Positions 34,833 to 47,370 of a stretch of DNA of 64,000 nucleotides are shown piece by piece (the first letter of the stretch is position 1; each line of letters starts with the position of its first letter). The DNA is from Euborellia annulipes (taxonomy: Eukaryota > Arthropoda > Insecta > Dermaptera > Anisolabididae), in the NCBI GenBank assembly GCA_023213315.1, contig JAKCPI010021798.1, positions 34,966 through 98,965 of the forward strand, read 5' to 3'. The notes beneath the pieces are model-generated. The model was not told where the DNA came from. It made no database searches and worked only from the letters and a program-made list of their open reading frames with translations. The translations under genes were made by a program, and so were the position numbers.

Positions 34833-35474
34833 TTTTTTGAAAAATATAAAATTCCATTATCATAGTATACATATATATACGTTTGTATAATGAAATTAAG
34901 AAATTTTAATTAAAAATATTTTAATTTGCTTTCTTTTACGTTATTATATATTTTATATTATTAAAATATTTTTTTTTCCCTCGTAAAATTTTTGTCTACT
35001 ATTACCCTAGATTTATATAATTTATTGTCTATCATGTCTTGAAATTCCATTCGAAATTCTAATCTAAAAATTTTTTTAATATTAGCCAAAAATATATTTT
35101 TATATCTTTATTTAAAAAAATAAATTTCAAAATCAATTTAGTAAATAGAGAAAATAATTAAAATATTTTATTGGTTCATTATTTCTAATCAATCCCTACC
35201 TATTCGCTACCTTTTTGTTTTTCATTCTAATTTATTATAGTTTTAATAATACTAATTCATAAATTAGTTTAAAAAATATAGATAGGTTTTTTTTTTAGAT
35301 AAGATATTTCTTTTTTAAAAAAAGCGAAATAATTATATTTAATTGAAGAAAATTAGAAATTTATTTTTTTGTTTTTACTTGGATTACGTATCTAGTATTC
35401 ATCTTTAAATTTGTTTATTCACTACATGATTGTTTTGTCCCAGAAAATTAATTTATATCAATGGCGCAATCAGG

Positions 35475-35707
35475 GGTTTGGAGGTCACATCACCCACAGT
35501 GGCGTCATTTCAACTTTTTTTTGGGAGGGGAGGGCAAAATTTTATTTCCCTTAAAATTTACCTAAATTGGTATCTCAAATTTGGCCAAAATATAATTAAT
35601 TTAATTAGTTTTTTTAATTTTTTTATATTTTATATACCCGTAGATAAATTTTGAAATAGCAAATACCCTCCCCCAGCAAGGGGGCTCTCCAAATGACGCC
35701 TCTGCTC
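35475..35707. mobile_element. hAT-like MITE, CAGTGGCGTCATTT family
   Basis: Termini CAGTGGCGTCATTT / AAATGACGCCTCTG as in 61174-61407. Target duplication not clear in this copy. Confidence 0.55.
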
Positions 35708-35709
35708 AT

Positions 35710-38500
35710 CCTCATTTTCAAAAAATATTTTCATATTATTAAACACAGAATTTATTTATTTTTTAATATTTTAGATACACTTGCTTATGTCAAACAGAAA
35801 AGTCCTTAAAAAAAACAACCTTTTTTATGGACAAATACTGTCCCATAATTTCTTTTTGGAAGAAGGAATATGATTTTAATACAAGATCAGATATACTATT
35901 TTTTGAGCTCATCTGAGTTCATGTCGGAATGTTTTTTTATTTAACCCGCCTGTGTCTGTTTATAAATTTTTCAAATGCAAATCACTTTTTACGTTTCACT
36001 TTTTCTTTCAATTTCTTTAAAAAAATAAAGATAACGAAAGATAAGAAGTCATAAAGAATAGGAAAACAAATAGGTAATTAAATATCAAGTTTAAAGAGTA
36101 AATAAATAATTATATTCTAAATTAAAAAAAAAAATTTAGAAAAATTATGAACATTAAAAGAAGACAAAACGAATCAATCAAAGTATAGAACTAATTCTAA
36201 AAAAAAGTACCGGAAAAACAAGATTTTGATGAGGACTAGAAAAAACGTCCTAGAAACAAATTTTTTTTTTTTTACGAATTGATTTTTAAAATTTTGAGGA
36301 AAATCCAAGATCTCGGGCGAATATATAAAGACCAAGTTGAAGAATAGAATGATATTTATAAAATATGCCTTCCTAACAACATAAAGATAATTCGTGATAT
36401 GGGAGAGAGAAGAAAGGATTTCTTTCTCACCTAGAATCATTTTTAATAAATAAAGACATTTGAGACTCTCTAAATTCTCAGTCCTAGTTAGGCCACTTAA
36501 TACCAAATTGATTTAATTTTGCAAATCTTAAAATGCCTTTTTAGAAAAAGAACAATCATTAAAATCGCCTAGAGTTCTAATTACAAAACAAATCAAAAAT
36601 CTTCATTTAAAACCCTATAAATATCTTAAATTTTATTTAAAATAAATTTTTTCCAAGAAATTTACTCATGAACAAACTCGATTTGTTTTTTTATTTAGAC
36701 AAGCAAATATATGAAATTTTTTTTTTTCATTCATTTAAACGAATTCTGGTTGTTGGCCCCAAAATTTCAGATTTTGGTCAGGAGACTCTTATATTTAATG
36801 ATTTCCAAATTTTTTTTTTTAATTATCTAGACTACTTTTGTTTGAAATTTTTTTTTTTTTTCACTGTAGGCCGTTGTAATGTCACAATAAATTATTAAGG
36901 CTCTTTTATAATGACTATTATTTTGAAAAATAATACTGTTGTTTTTTTTTTCGAAAACGATGCAATAATCAATTCCTTAGGTTTTTATAAAATTTATTGC
37001 AAATGCCCGAATTTTTCGGTTATTACGATATTTTTGAAATATCGTTCATTTTATTTGTCAAATTATATTTTGAAATATCTCACCCTTAATAAAAATGCAC
37101 GATAGTTATTTTAAATGAGCCTTTATGATATTTTTTCTATTAATATTAGAATATATAATACATAATTTTTTTTTTTATTATTATTATTGTTTTGACATCG
37201 CTGTCAACTTGATTATAATGATATATCATATATCTGTGATGTTTGATATTAGTTCAAAAATTGAAGACCTTTTTAAAATAAATTAAAAATAATCGTTTGA
37301 TAGGGTCAACCCTTTTTATATGATACATACATAAATGGAGAAGATGAATGATGATCTTCAAGCGTCTCTGTAACAGGTCAAAAGGCCATCGAGATAATAA
37401 ATTCATCTGTTTCATAATAATTGGTAATTAAATTTATATTTCCGCTAGGATGAGAGGATGTTTTTTTAAATTGAATTTCTGATTAATTTTCAATTCAATT
37501 ATTTTTTTTTTAACCACTTATAAAATGAATTGAGGTAGTTCTCAATTTAGAAAAGAAAAATTAATTATTTTTTTGTAAAACCCATCATAACAATGATGAG
37601 TGGCGCCCCAAGGACGCAAGGTAATAAACATGCCATTGATTTCTATATTTTAACTAAAAAATATCGCCTATCGAAAATTATCTGATTTATTTATGTAAAT
37701 AAGTGACAAGAATTTTTAGTTATCTCTAAAAAAAAATATTGCTTTCTCAAATAACCCTTATTTTGATTGAAGAAAAAACATAATTGATCAATTTAAAAAC
37801 GCATTTCAAAATAAAATTTGTGGACCATATAAAGAAGAATTTTAAGATTTCATTTTTCAGTCCCAGAACAAAAAATAATTTCATCTTACATTGACAACTA
37901 ACAGTCAATAATAAAAAAAAAAACCTGGCGCATTGACAACTTATTTCTAATGCCAACATGGGCATAGGGACCATAAGGGCGAGTATCTCGACAAAAACGA
38001 ATAATTTTTCTGAAAATTTCATAACAACATATCGAAAACTAAATAATATAGAAAGATGTTTAGTCTGAAACGTTTTATTATTAAAATCCAAAAATTTTTT
38101 TTATCATTTGCCATCCCTTAAACGTGAAAAATTAAAATATTTCCTAAAGTATTAATAGTTGATAGCACTCCCCCAGGACTATGTATGTATCCAGGAAGGG
38201 AGTAAGCAGGCCACTGCAGTCGAATAGAAAAAAACAAAATATATAAAAATGATATACTAATTTACTTAAAAAACATATAGCCATAATTTTTTTAACGAAA
38301 AAGTCGAGAAAAGATTTTCCTCACAACCGAAATAATCTCTCTACGCCTATGAATGTCAATATAATAACTATTTTTTTATTAATCTATAAGTACAAGAAAT
38401 CTAATCAAAAATAAAAGAAACAAACTCGCCAGATGTGATTCAATGAAAAAATGTTATCTACAATTTCGTAAACAAAGAAAAAAAAAATCTATAAAAATTG
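35710..38500. other. AT-rich, no supported feature
   Basis: Several frames of 60-114 codons occur, but they are Phe/Ile/Lys/Asn-rich, lack splice or start context and look like chance. Confidence 0.5.
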
Positions 38501-38506
38501 AGAGTA

Positions 38507-38659
38507 CAGTGAACGCCAAAGTTAAGTCCCACCCCCATGCGTTTTCATCTTGTGATTATTTCATTGTTTTTATAAAAGAAAATAATATTTTTTTTAAAAA
38601 ACAATGAAATAATCACAAGTAGAAAACGCATGGGTGGGACTTAATATTGTCCCTCACTG
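38507..38659. mobile_element. TA-flanked palindromic MITE (Tc1/mariner-like)
   Basis: CAGTGAACGCC and AAGTTAAGTCCCACCC at the left, with complements at the right ending CCCTCACTG, flanked by TA on both sides. An inner GTGATTATTTCATTG palindrome. Confidence 0.7.
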
Positions 38660-39021
38660 TACAATTGCCCTTTAAGAATATGCAATCAACAACCAGATGC
38701 AAAATTTTTCAAATGTTTAAACAATCATATCAAAAAACAAATAGGCCTAATAACATCATCTCTCTAGTCATGTTTCTAAGCTTTAAGAAAGAGTAGAGTC
38801 AGTACTCTCGAGAACGTATACTTTTGGCTGATACAGATTGTATAATATTCAAACACAAGTTCCAACTTTCTACAAAAATTTATGAAGAAATTGAAAAATT
38901 TAGATTAAAATCAATTTTAGACTTTATTATTTGATGAGTGATGAAGATTCTCACCACGTGCTTAATAATTTCGTTATATTAAAATAAAATATTATTAAAG
39001 AAAAAATAGTACTCTACTCAC

Positions 39022-39155
39022 GAAGAATCGGTTTTGGTGTCGAGCGGTAGAGACGGCGCTATGACCACTGCAGTTGGAGCTGGATCGGAGACACTTGAAG
39101 CGCTGGATCGTAGGAGTATTGTCTAGCGAGCTATTGCCTGCAACAATTGACACCC
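39022..39155 (-). CDS. Candidate downstream exon, phase-compatible with the RhoGEF
   Basis: A GC-rich island in AT-rich DNA. On the minus strand it has an acceptor (GCATGCAG before 39155, or TTGTTGCAG before 39137), an open frame of 44 codons and a strong donor TTC|GTGAGT after 39022. Both acceptors give incoming phase 1, which is the phase left by the GTGAGT donor in the 53.4-kb RhoGEF exon. The peptide includes GNSSLDNTPTIQRFKCLRSS and SGHSAVSTARHQNRFF. I recognise no domain. It may be an exon of a longer RhoGEF isoform or of a separate minus-strand gene; the next exon to the left was not found. The plus strand also has a short frame from 39060, which looks less convincing. Confidence 0.35.
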
Positions 39156-39659
39156 CTGCATGCTCAAGTCAATTCAGCTTATCAACAAATAGATTAATTA
39201 AAAATGACAAAATAAACAAGCATATCTTAAATAATTAATTTATATTTGTTTGTTTAGTAAATTATCTTTTCAAAAATCAGTTTGTAAACTACAATACAAA
39301 TATCTAAATAAATGTCATAAGGATTAGTTTCAAATTCTACGAGTTTAGCCGATGTTTAATAAGAGAAAGTGGGATACAAAGTTTTAATCCATTTTGATAT
39401 AACAAATGGTTGTATATTTAGAAATTGAAAGTTTAGTTTCAACTAAATTCGCTGGGAAAATGTTTTAATTTGCAGATTTTATTGAGAAGCAGAAGATTTG
39501 GATAAATTGTTGGTTTATTACGTGTATTTATATTAATAAAATGAAAAATTTTAATATTCTTAAATGTTTTGATATTAAGTCGTCTCGGGGTGCTATTTTT
39601 GGGACTTTCCAGCGGCCACAATTTGAAGCTATCGACCTAAAATTTTTTAAATTTAGGCA

Positions 39660-39780
39660 TTTAAAATATCTACAACTTATAGAAGCCCTTTTTTTGATTT
39701 TCGAAAAAAAAAAATAATTTTTAGATTAATGGCATTAAATAAAAGATATTTCAAAAAAAGGAGCTCTATAAGTTGTAGAT
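39660..39780. repeat. Inverted repeat
   Basis: ATCTACAACTTATAGA and its complement TCTATAAGTTGTAGAT enclose A/T-rich DNA. Possible MITE. Confidence 0.5.
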
Positions 39781-40637
39781 AATTAATTAGTAATCATTGT
39801 GTAAAAAATATTTAGGTTTTTGTTTAATTGAAATAGCTGGAAAGATTTCTAGAATGGAAATAGGTAACAAGTTGCGTGTTATCCAGTGGGGGAACACTAA
39901 CGCCATCGGGCCGCCTCGAGTCGAATCGTGTTTTAACGGTTTTGAGAGACCTTAAGAACCGCTATAACGAATGTCTGTTATAGTAAAATGTCCGTTATCG
40001 TAAAATGTCCTTTTGTTGTAGACGTATAATCTAAAATCTAAATTTTTCATTTTTTATATATCACCTGATAAGATAAAGTTTAATGAAAATAAATTAACTT
40101 ACTAACTAGATGGCTTTATTTGAAATAGTTGGAAGTTTTCAAATAACGGTCTAAAGCCCTGTAATCTAGTCAATATATCGTTTAAGACAAAGAGATAATT
40201 GAGAAGGGGGGGGGCGATCTAGGATAAAACGAAAGGGGGAAATCATGGTTCAGCGCGATATGTCCAATCAAGTACAAATGCATCTCGAAAACAGGGCCGC
40301 ACCAAGAAAAACTTGCGCCCGGGGCCAGGATTATAATTTGCGCCTCTTTACCAAAAAAAAAAAAAAATTATATTTTTTTTATATATTTATGCCGCTCCCA
40401 AATTCTAGTGAGCTTGGACCAATTCTAACGCCCCCCCACTCCACCCACTATATAGAGCGCTGCTACAATCATTATTATGAATAATACAATTTTTTTGTAA
40501 AAATATACGCTGCCAGCTCACCTTTCTTTAATGCACCCTCGGCCCCCTCCCTATTGGGGCACTGCTAGCAAATATCATTATCATAATTTATCCTGAAGAA
40601 TCTTTTTGGATTAGTCTTGCCTCTCAGCGGACATACC

Positions 40638-41290
40638 CTCGGGTTTGGCGTAGTTGGTAGCGCGCCTGCCTTGTATACCAAAGGTCGAGGGTTCGGATCC
40701 CAGGCAGTCCATTGATTTTATAAAGGTAAATAAGAATGCCTGGACCCCAATATATATATTTTCATATTAACGGTTAACGTTTAAAGTAGGGTCCGACCGA
40801 AACAAGATTTTCAGCCGAAACCGAAACAGAATATTCGGCCTTGATCTTAGTTTCGGCCGAAACCGTAACCGAAACCGAAACTTGTATTTCTTATAAAAAA
40901 TTATTATTATTTTAACTTTTTTTTTTTTTTCAAATTTTTTCCGCCCTGCGGAAAATTTTTTTACCCTCCCTTGAAAATCATTTTACCTTTTTTTTAGGGA
41001 GACTAAATTTTTTTTCAGCACCTTTTCCGCTTTTGCAAATCATTTGACCTTTTTTTTGCATGCGAGTCTCATCCCATCTTTTCAGACTCAGGCAAAGGTT
41101 CGGCTACTTTTTGGCCGAAACCGAAACTACGGCTGAAACCAGGATTTTTGGCCGAAACTGGCCGAAACTGTAACCGAAACCGAATATTCGGTTCCTAGTT
41201 TAAAGTCTTATTGGCCCAAGTTGCCGAAAAGACTGTGTGTATGTGTGTGTGAATGAGAAAAAGTGTGTTTTTTTAATAAAAAAAAAAAGA
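40638..41290 (+). mobile_element. SINE-B copy split by a MITE
   Basis: tRNA head with A box TTTGGCGTAGTTGGTAGCGC and B box AGGGTTCGGATCCC, body AAGAATGCCTGGACCCCAA, then after the insertion AAGTTGCCGAAAAGACTGTG, GT repeats and an A-tract. Confidence 0.7.
40787..41197. mobile_element. hAT-type MITE of GCCGAAACC repeats
   Basis: Inserted in SINE-B with a perfect 8-bp duplication GTTTAAAG (40779-40786, 41198-41205). Ends TAGGGTCC / GGTTCCTA; subterminal GGCCGAAACCGAAAC motifs are repeated on both sides. Confidence 0.75.
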
Positions 41291-41299
41291 TTGAACTGG

Positions 41300-42150
41300 T
41301 GGTTAATGAAATCAGCCTTTAATTAGAACACCGTAACTATTTATAATTTTTAAAAACTTAGATTGACGCGATGATATCCATTATGATGACCGAAACGTTT
41401 GCGTTGAATAAAGTCTAATTCTCTAATGAAAAGCTGGTTTCGTCCATCCCGCTTAATATTTAATTTTTTGAAGTTTTTTTAGAGAATCCATATTTATTTA
41501 AATTAATTGGAGGCCAATATAATTTTAAAAATATCTTTTATCGCTACGTGCACCAGTCCTGGTTATGAAATAGTTTCTAATAAGATCCCTCTTCATTTAA
41601 TATTCCGGTTAGAATTGTTGAGATTAGTTGGAAATGGTACATGTTCAATAACAACACAAAACAGTATTTCTGGAATCGGTCTTGAGTGAAATGAAATTAT
41701 TTTTTATTTAAGAAACTCCCAAATTCCCTGAAGAATCAAAACGATAAAATTTATTTATGTTTTCTTGAGAGATGAATGTATTTGTTAGAAAGTGTATAAA
41801 AGAATCAATTTTCAATTTTATGTTTGTTGGAAGAACCAGAGATATCCGGCCACTAGCTGACTGATCACAAATAATTTTAACTGAATTGTAAAATATGTAA
41901 GAAAAAAAAAATACCATTAAGATAAGACCAAAGTAGGAAACATATATTTGTCAATGACTTATGCAGAGCAATGCAGAAAATTATTTTCTCATAGTATGTT
42001 AAAAAATGTGTTGAGAAAACAAAATCAATTTAAAAAAAAAAAATATTAATAAGTTATTATTTCAGAGTAGATCTATTACTGTATATTTTCTTTTATTAGT
42101 TTATCAATGCATAGATCAGAGTTTTCAAACGCGAAGAAGCAATATTAAAA
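41300..42150. other. AT-rich; degraded hammerhead-like fragment
   Basis: ATGATGACCGAAACGTTTGC at about 41379-41400 followed by TTGAATAAAG resembles the fold-back family. No gene seen. Confidence 0.35.
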
Positions 42151-42151
42151 A

Positions 42152-42750
42152 AAAATCTGGTGTGGCTGGTCGCACAGCACACAACCTTCTCTTACCTTTG
42201 GTAAAAGAAAGTTGAAAGTTGTGTATGTCAAATTTATAAACATGGGAAAATATTTATATTTTGTTACCATGATAACCATTTCTCCTATCTTTCCTATGAA
42301 GTCCAAGAGTAAAGTGGCCTTCAAACAATTTTGAGAGCAAAATGAAAATATACATTTGAAAGAGCATCTAAAAAATAATTTATTTTTGAATTTTAATCAA
42401 AATCGTTAGTGCGAATTTTGAGAAAATCGGAAAAAAAACTGAATAGTACAGTAAAGTACTAGTACTTTTTGGCCGATGAAAATCTTATTTTCATGCCCTA
42501 GGGGAGTGCCTAACTTAAATATAAAATTTCAACCTCCTAGCTCAATTCCTTCATGCTTTAAATTGAACCCAGACCGATAGACACCCACACACAGACACAC
42601 AGATAGACCATGTGTCGAAAACCACTTTTTTGAATTCAGGGGACTTCAAAACGAGAATATCCATCAAAATCTCGACATCGAATTTTTGACATGAATTCAA
42701 TACTTTCTTTCTATATATATTAACATATATAGAGGTAAGAGAAAGTAAAA
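42152..42750 (+). repeat. Repeat C copy 9
   Basis: AATCTGGTGTGGCTGGTCGC start, all internal blocks, GGTAAGAGAAAGT end. Confidence 0.7.
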
Positions 42751-42808
42751 AATATAGCTGGAATCAGAACTTTGCTTAAAAAATAAAGGAAAATCAGATA
42801 AAATTAAG

Positions 42809-42873
42809 GCAAGTGGCTAAACCGGATTACGGATACAGTTTCAACACAACTCGGGTTCAAGTCCAGCTTGCCG
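42809..42873 (+). repeat. tRNA-like sequence
   Basis: The ends GGCAAGT / GCTTGCC can form a 7-bp acceptor stem. A-box-like AAGTGGCTAAACCGG and B-box GGGTTCAAGTCC are present. The T-arm has mismatches, so it is probably a tRNA pseudogene or SINE head. Confidence 0.45.
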
Positions 42874-42885
42874 CAAATAATTCAA

Positions 42886-43043
42886 TATTTAGAGGAAGGA
42901 AGTGTGGAAGCAGAGGCAGCCAAGAAAGAAAATTCTCTAAATGCTTTACCAATTAGCCGGAGACGATGGAGAGATCGGTAAAGCATTCAGAGAATTTTCT
43001 TTCATAGCTGCCTCTGCTTCCACCACTTCCTTTCACTAAATAT
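42886..43043. mobile_element. Inverted-repeat MITE
   Basis: Arms of about 65 bp (GGAAGCAGAGGCAGC, AAAATTCTCTAAATGCTTTACC and complements) with a 25-nt loop. Confidence 0.7.
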
Positions 43044-43183
43044 ATACAGCCACAACTTACATCGTAATTCAATATTGTTGTAATTCCCTGTTAGGGTAGG
43101 AAAGTAAGAGGAAATCTCCCCACACAGACACAAAGGGCCCAATTTGAGAAAAATGGGGTTGACTCAGACTTGGTTAGTACAGC

Positions 43184-43662
43184 GGGCTGAAAAAAAGAAA
43201 TTGTTTTTTTTATGCTATACTGAAAAAAACTTACCACTATAATAGGTAATTAAAATGCAACAAAGAAAAAAGTTATACCTAACTTTCAGGTAGCGCAATA
43301 CACTTGAAACTTTGAAATTTCATAAAAATCACAGGATTTTATGAATTTTCAAAACAGTTGGATAGTGAACTGTTGTACTCAAATTAAAAAAATACAACAT
43401 TTTCAATAATACATTGTCTTTTTATAACTCAAATATAATTGATTTTCACTACAGCTGTCAAATATTTCAGCTGTTTGGATACTTAAAAAAAAAAAAAAAT
43501 CATAAAATCCTGTGAATTTTGCGAAATTTCAAAATTTCAAGTGTAATGCGCTAGCTGGAGGTTAGGTATAACTTTTTTTCTTTGTTCCATTTTAATTACC
43601 TATCATAGAGGCAAGTTTTTTTCAGTATAGAGTGAAGAAAAAAAAGAAATTTTTTTCAGCCC
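43184..43662. mobile_element. Long fold-back MITE
   Basis: GGGCTGAAAAAAA / TTTTTTCAGCCC ends and about 160-bp diverged arms (AAAAAGTTATACCTAACTTTC and complement; ACAGGATTTTATGA and complement). Confidence 0.65.
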
Positions 43663-43799
43663 ACTCTTTTGGTTAACCTGGGACCTGGCAAGAGGCAAAA
43701 AAAAAAATGTGGGCCGGGAAAGGAGCATTAGGCCTACATCATAACACATATAGTCCAAAGTTTTTTAATTCACCTCCCTTTTCACAAGATTCCACAAAA

Positions 43800-44100
43800 C
43801 TAGACAAGAGCGGATCCAGAGAAGTTTCTCGGGGGGGAGGGGGGGGGGTTAATTTGGTGTAACTGGGTCGCACAGCACACAATTTTTTCTTACTTTCGGT
43901 AATTTAAAGGTGCATTCTGTACTCGTTTACAAGTATATATATACAAATCAAATATTTAAGTATTAATTTTTAAAATTTTATATTAAAACTAAAATTTAAT
44001 TCCCAAAAAAATATAAAATATTTTTCTCGAAATGCGGGGGAGGGGGTAATCACCCTATTTACTCCTCCCCTCTTTTATATCCGCCTTTGACTAGATAGCG
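43800..44100. mobile_element. MITE with G/C runs
   Basis: AGAGCGGATCCAGAG / ATATCCGCCTTTG ends near ACTAGACA and ACTAGATA flanks. A repeat C fragment lies at 43852-43925. Confidence 0.45.
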
Positions 44101-44154
44101 TCATCAATTTTTGAATAGATAGATATACGTGATATCAATATTCAAATTTTTTTA

Positions 44155-44300
44155 AAGTCTTCGGCATCTCAGGCCATATAGACTCTAACGATATACATTA
44201 ATACAAAAGGTTATTTTTAAGGGATACCAGGCACATTTATTTATACCTTATGGTATTAAAATGATTTAAATAAATTTATCGGAGTCCTTGGGATTCAAAA
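44155..44300 (-). mobile_element. SINE-B copy without head
   Basis: Minus strand: AATGTGCCTGGTATCC, GAGTCTATATGGCCTGAGATG and CCGAAGACTTTAAAA. Confidence 0.55.
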
Positions 44301-44309
44301 TTTCTTAAT

Positions 44310-45640
44310 TGAAATAATCTTATATCAACAAAACTAATAATGCCACAAGTTCTAAATGAGTTGCTATATTAAAGTCTGAGGGTGAAGCTTTGGGACTTGA
44401 GATAATTGAATATAGCCTATATATAGAGAAGATATTGATTTTATATAAATTTCATAAATACCAGTATATATAATATATTCCTAAAGGCCTAGATTTATTA
44501 ATGATTCACGTTTCGCAACGAAATTACACGAAAAATTGATATAAAAAAAAACGATTTAAATTGTATACTTATTTGAGTAATCAGCATTTAATATGAAGAT
44601 ATATAATAAAGACACACATGCAATTTAATAGTTATCCATTTTTTATTCTAGAACAATTTTTTTTATAATCAAATTAAATATTCAATTTTTACGTAATTGC
44701 ATCAAAAATTAAATTCTTTGAAATTGCATAATCCCAAAAATGCGACTCATAGACCTTTTGTGAAGAATCTTTAAAAAAAAAATCTTTTTGACACTAATCA
44801 CTATTTTCAATAAATGAGTAACAATCAAATATAGGATTGAAATGTGAATCTTTTTTTTCCTTAATAGGTCCAGCATAGTTAGGACATTTCATTTGCATGC
44901 TTGAAATTATAATAACTATAATAAAAGAATCAACAAAAAATTCAGTCCTTATTACTTTAATATGGGAATTTAAAATATGATCATGTTTACTTTAGTTCGC
45001 ATTATTTAATAATAATACAGAATTATACTTCCCTCTAGTAATTCCAAAATAGCTATATATTAAGCTTCTATTTTATTCTATAACACATATTATTATCTTA
45101 TTGTGTTTATAAGAATTGATCAACGCAACGAAATATATTATTAGGTAATTTCGTTAATCAAATGATTATTTTATATCATCCAGGAAAAGAAGTATTAAAC
45201 AGCATTGTTAACTTAAGTGGAGCAAAAATTAATTAATGTTGTTTTTAGAAAGCAAAAGAAGCAAGGGATGAAGTGAAAAAGAAAATAAAAAAAAAATGTT
45301 GTGATTGACCATATATCACAACTTGCCCTCGATAACATTGGTCGACAAGATTTTCTTCAAAAGAAATCTGATTAGTGAATTTAGTACATTTTTTTATACT
45401 GAATTTAAATATGTAGTTAGAATTTTTCCATCAGGCAAAGTTTTAGAGATATAGAGCAAAATAAATTTTAATAGAAAATATGCTCTAAAACTGGTCTTAT
45501 TTTGCATTTTCAAATTTTTTTTAAGGCGACACTCTTTAAAAATATGCAGATAGTTATAAATATATAAATTTTAAGTTGCAACCCAATCGAAGATCATTTA
45601 GACGTGAGTGAGAAAAAAGTGTGAATGTTTAAAAAAAAAA
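44310..45640. other. AT-rich, no supported feature
   Basis: No frame or repeat of note. Confidence 0.45.
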
Positions 45641-45649
45641 AAAAAAAAA

Positions 45650-45870
45650 TGACCAGGTGTCAATTATAACAATTAGGTGTCATTTGCTGAGTTCGATTAG
45701 AGAGTTTGCTGTAACAACATCTTGTATTGAATCAAAGCATGCCTGCTTGCAATTTTATAATTAATTAATTATACATTGTAATCTAAATGTTAAAATACTT
45801 CAACAAATAACACCTAATTGTTATATTTATCACCTGATCAGTCAATTAACACCCGAAATGTCGATGAGCA
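45650..45870. mobile_element. Fold-back element with degraded hammerhead-like core
   Basis: Inverted ACAATTAGGTGTCATTTG / AAATAACACCTAATTGT arms. On plus CCTGATCA, hairpin and CCCGAAATGTC. Confidence 0.45.
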
Positions 45871-45934
45871 CAATGAAATAAAATAGCGTTTTATTTCTCG
45901 TCCTGGCTATCTACAGAGTATCTATATTATTTAG

Positions 45935-46040
45935 GAATTTTAATCAAAATCGTTTGAACGAATTTTGAAAAAATCGAAAAAACTAAACAAGTACATCAGT
46001 AAAGTATTAGTCTACTCTTTGGCCAATTTTGTTAGTTTCC
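45935..46040 (+). repeat. Repeat C internal fragment
   Basis: AATCAAAATCGTTTGAACG, AAGTACATCAGTAAAGTA and TTTGGCCAATTTTGTT blocks. Confidence 0.55.
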
Positions 46041-46742
46041 TATTAAGCGCCAGGGAAACTTGAAATGAAAAACCTCTTCGGTTTTATAGATTTTTGTCTT
46101 GATAACTGTATTATAAGAAAGTGCTGTCACTTATTTGCTTTGCGTAATCGCCGGCCGACAATTAATATTAGCTAGCAAAACGGAATAAGATTGTATTTTC
46201 AGAGAACCCCTACTTGGAGAAGATCAAAAATAAATATTATATAAAATAATAAGATATATCAAAATAACGAACGACCTTAATATTTTAGCTCAAGGACTGA
46301 TTAAAAAATATTATTAGTGGAATTATTTGCCTTCCTATAAACGAAACATCTTTAAAAGTAGAGAGGAAATGAAGGCCACATCATCCTCATCATCACGTTT
46401 ACCCTTGGAAAACATTCATTGGGCAATCGTGGGTTTGAATGATACGACCGCGTCCATGGACAACAAAAACAAACACAAAACCATTTGGGAGTACACTTCC
46501 TATATATTATATATTAAATGTTTCAATCGGTATTTTGTGTTTGGTTTTATTTATTTCAAATCGATTGGAAATTTACTACCCGTGAATTATGATGATGAAT
46601 GTAAATCAAACTCATAGGGTTTTGATTAAATAAATACAACAGCTAAAGTTTATATCAAATTCTACTAAAGACTACAATTATATTAATTTAATCAAAATAA
46701 CTAATAGTATTCAATTAAATAATAACAAATTATTCAAAAGGG

Positions 46743-46984
46743 GAAACAATAGGTTCATTAAAAGTTGAAGTGTTTTTATAAAAGTTTATTTGACTCCAGA
46801 CAAGGTTCACTTGTTTTACGACAAGTTGATGAATTTTTGTTGCAATTTAATTTTATAATATGGCTGGCTCTCTATGATTCAAACCACTGAAGAAATCCTA
46901 GAGCAAGTGGAAAGATTATTTATTGTCTGGAGTCTAATAAAGTTTAAAAAAAACTTTTTGTTTTTTAATGAACCTATTAGTTTC
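46743..46984. mobile_element. Inverted-repeat MITE
   Basis: GAAACAATAGGTTCATTAAAA / TTTTAATGAACCTATTAGTTTC ends, inner GACTCCAGACAA / TTGTCTGGAGTC. Confidence 0.65.
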
Positions 46985-47292
46985 TCTTGAATATTATGGA
47001 AAAGTGAGCTTTATCTCGTAATGTCGAATAACAACTATAGGCCTATATAATTTATAAGGCAGAATTGGAGAGGGATGTGCCAACCCCGCAGTGCTGAACT
47101 TGGCAAGGAGTGTATTGATAAAAAAATTTTAAGAGCAGTCCCGTAATCGGGCCATATTTATTTAAATTAAGTTGTGTCAAATATAATTTAAATAAATTTT
47201 AAATAATTAAATTTAAAAAAGCAGCGTTTTTAAATTGGAAAAATCTGAATTTTCAGGTATTTTTGAACCCTTTAAAAGGGACTTTCCCTACG

Positions 47293-47356
47293 CAATGTTA
47301 GCCTAAATTGCCTAAACAATGTTAGCCTAAATTCCCTAAACAATGTTAGCCTTAAT
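47293..47356 (+). repeat. 24-bp tandem repeat, about 2.7 copies
   Basis: Unit CAATGTTAGCCTAAATTGCC plus CTAAA, starting at 47293, 47317 and 47341. Confidence 0.8.
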
Positions 47357-47370
47357 TAACTCCTGAAAAA

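Noticed and set aside
36174..36506. 110-codon minus-strand frame
   Set aside because: Low-complexity Phe/Leu/Lys reading in AT-rich sequence.
37747..38091. 114-codon minus-strand frame
   Set aside because: Composition is that of random AT-rich DNA, with no start context and no recognisable motif.
46327..46617. 96-codon plus-strand frame (contains MKATSSSSSRLPLENIHW)
   Set aside because: The middle part looks somewhat protein-like, but there is no good acceptor or donor and the ends are AT-rich. Left uncalled.
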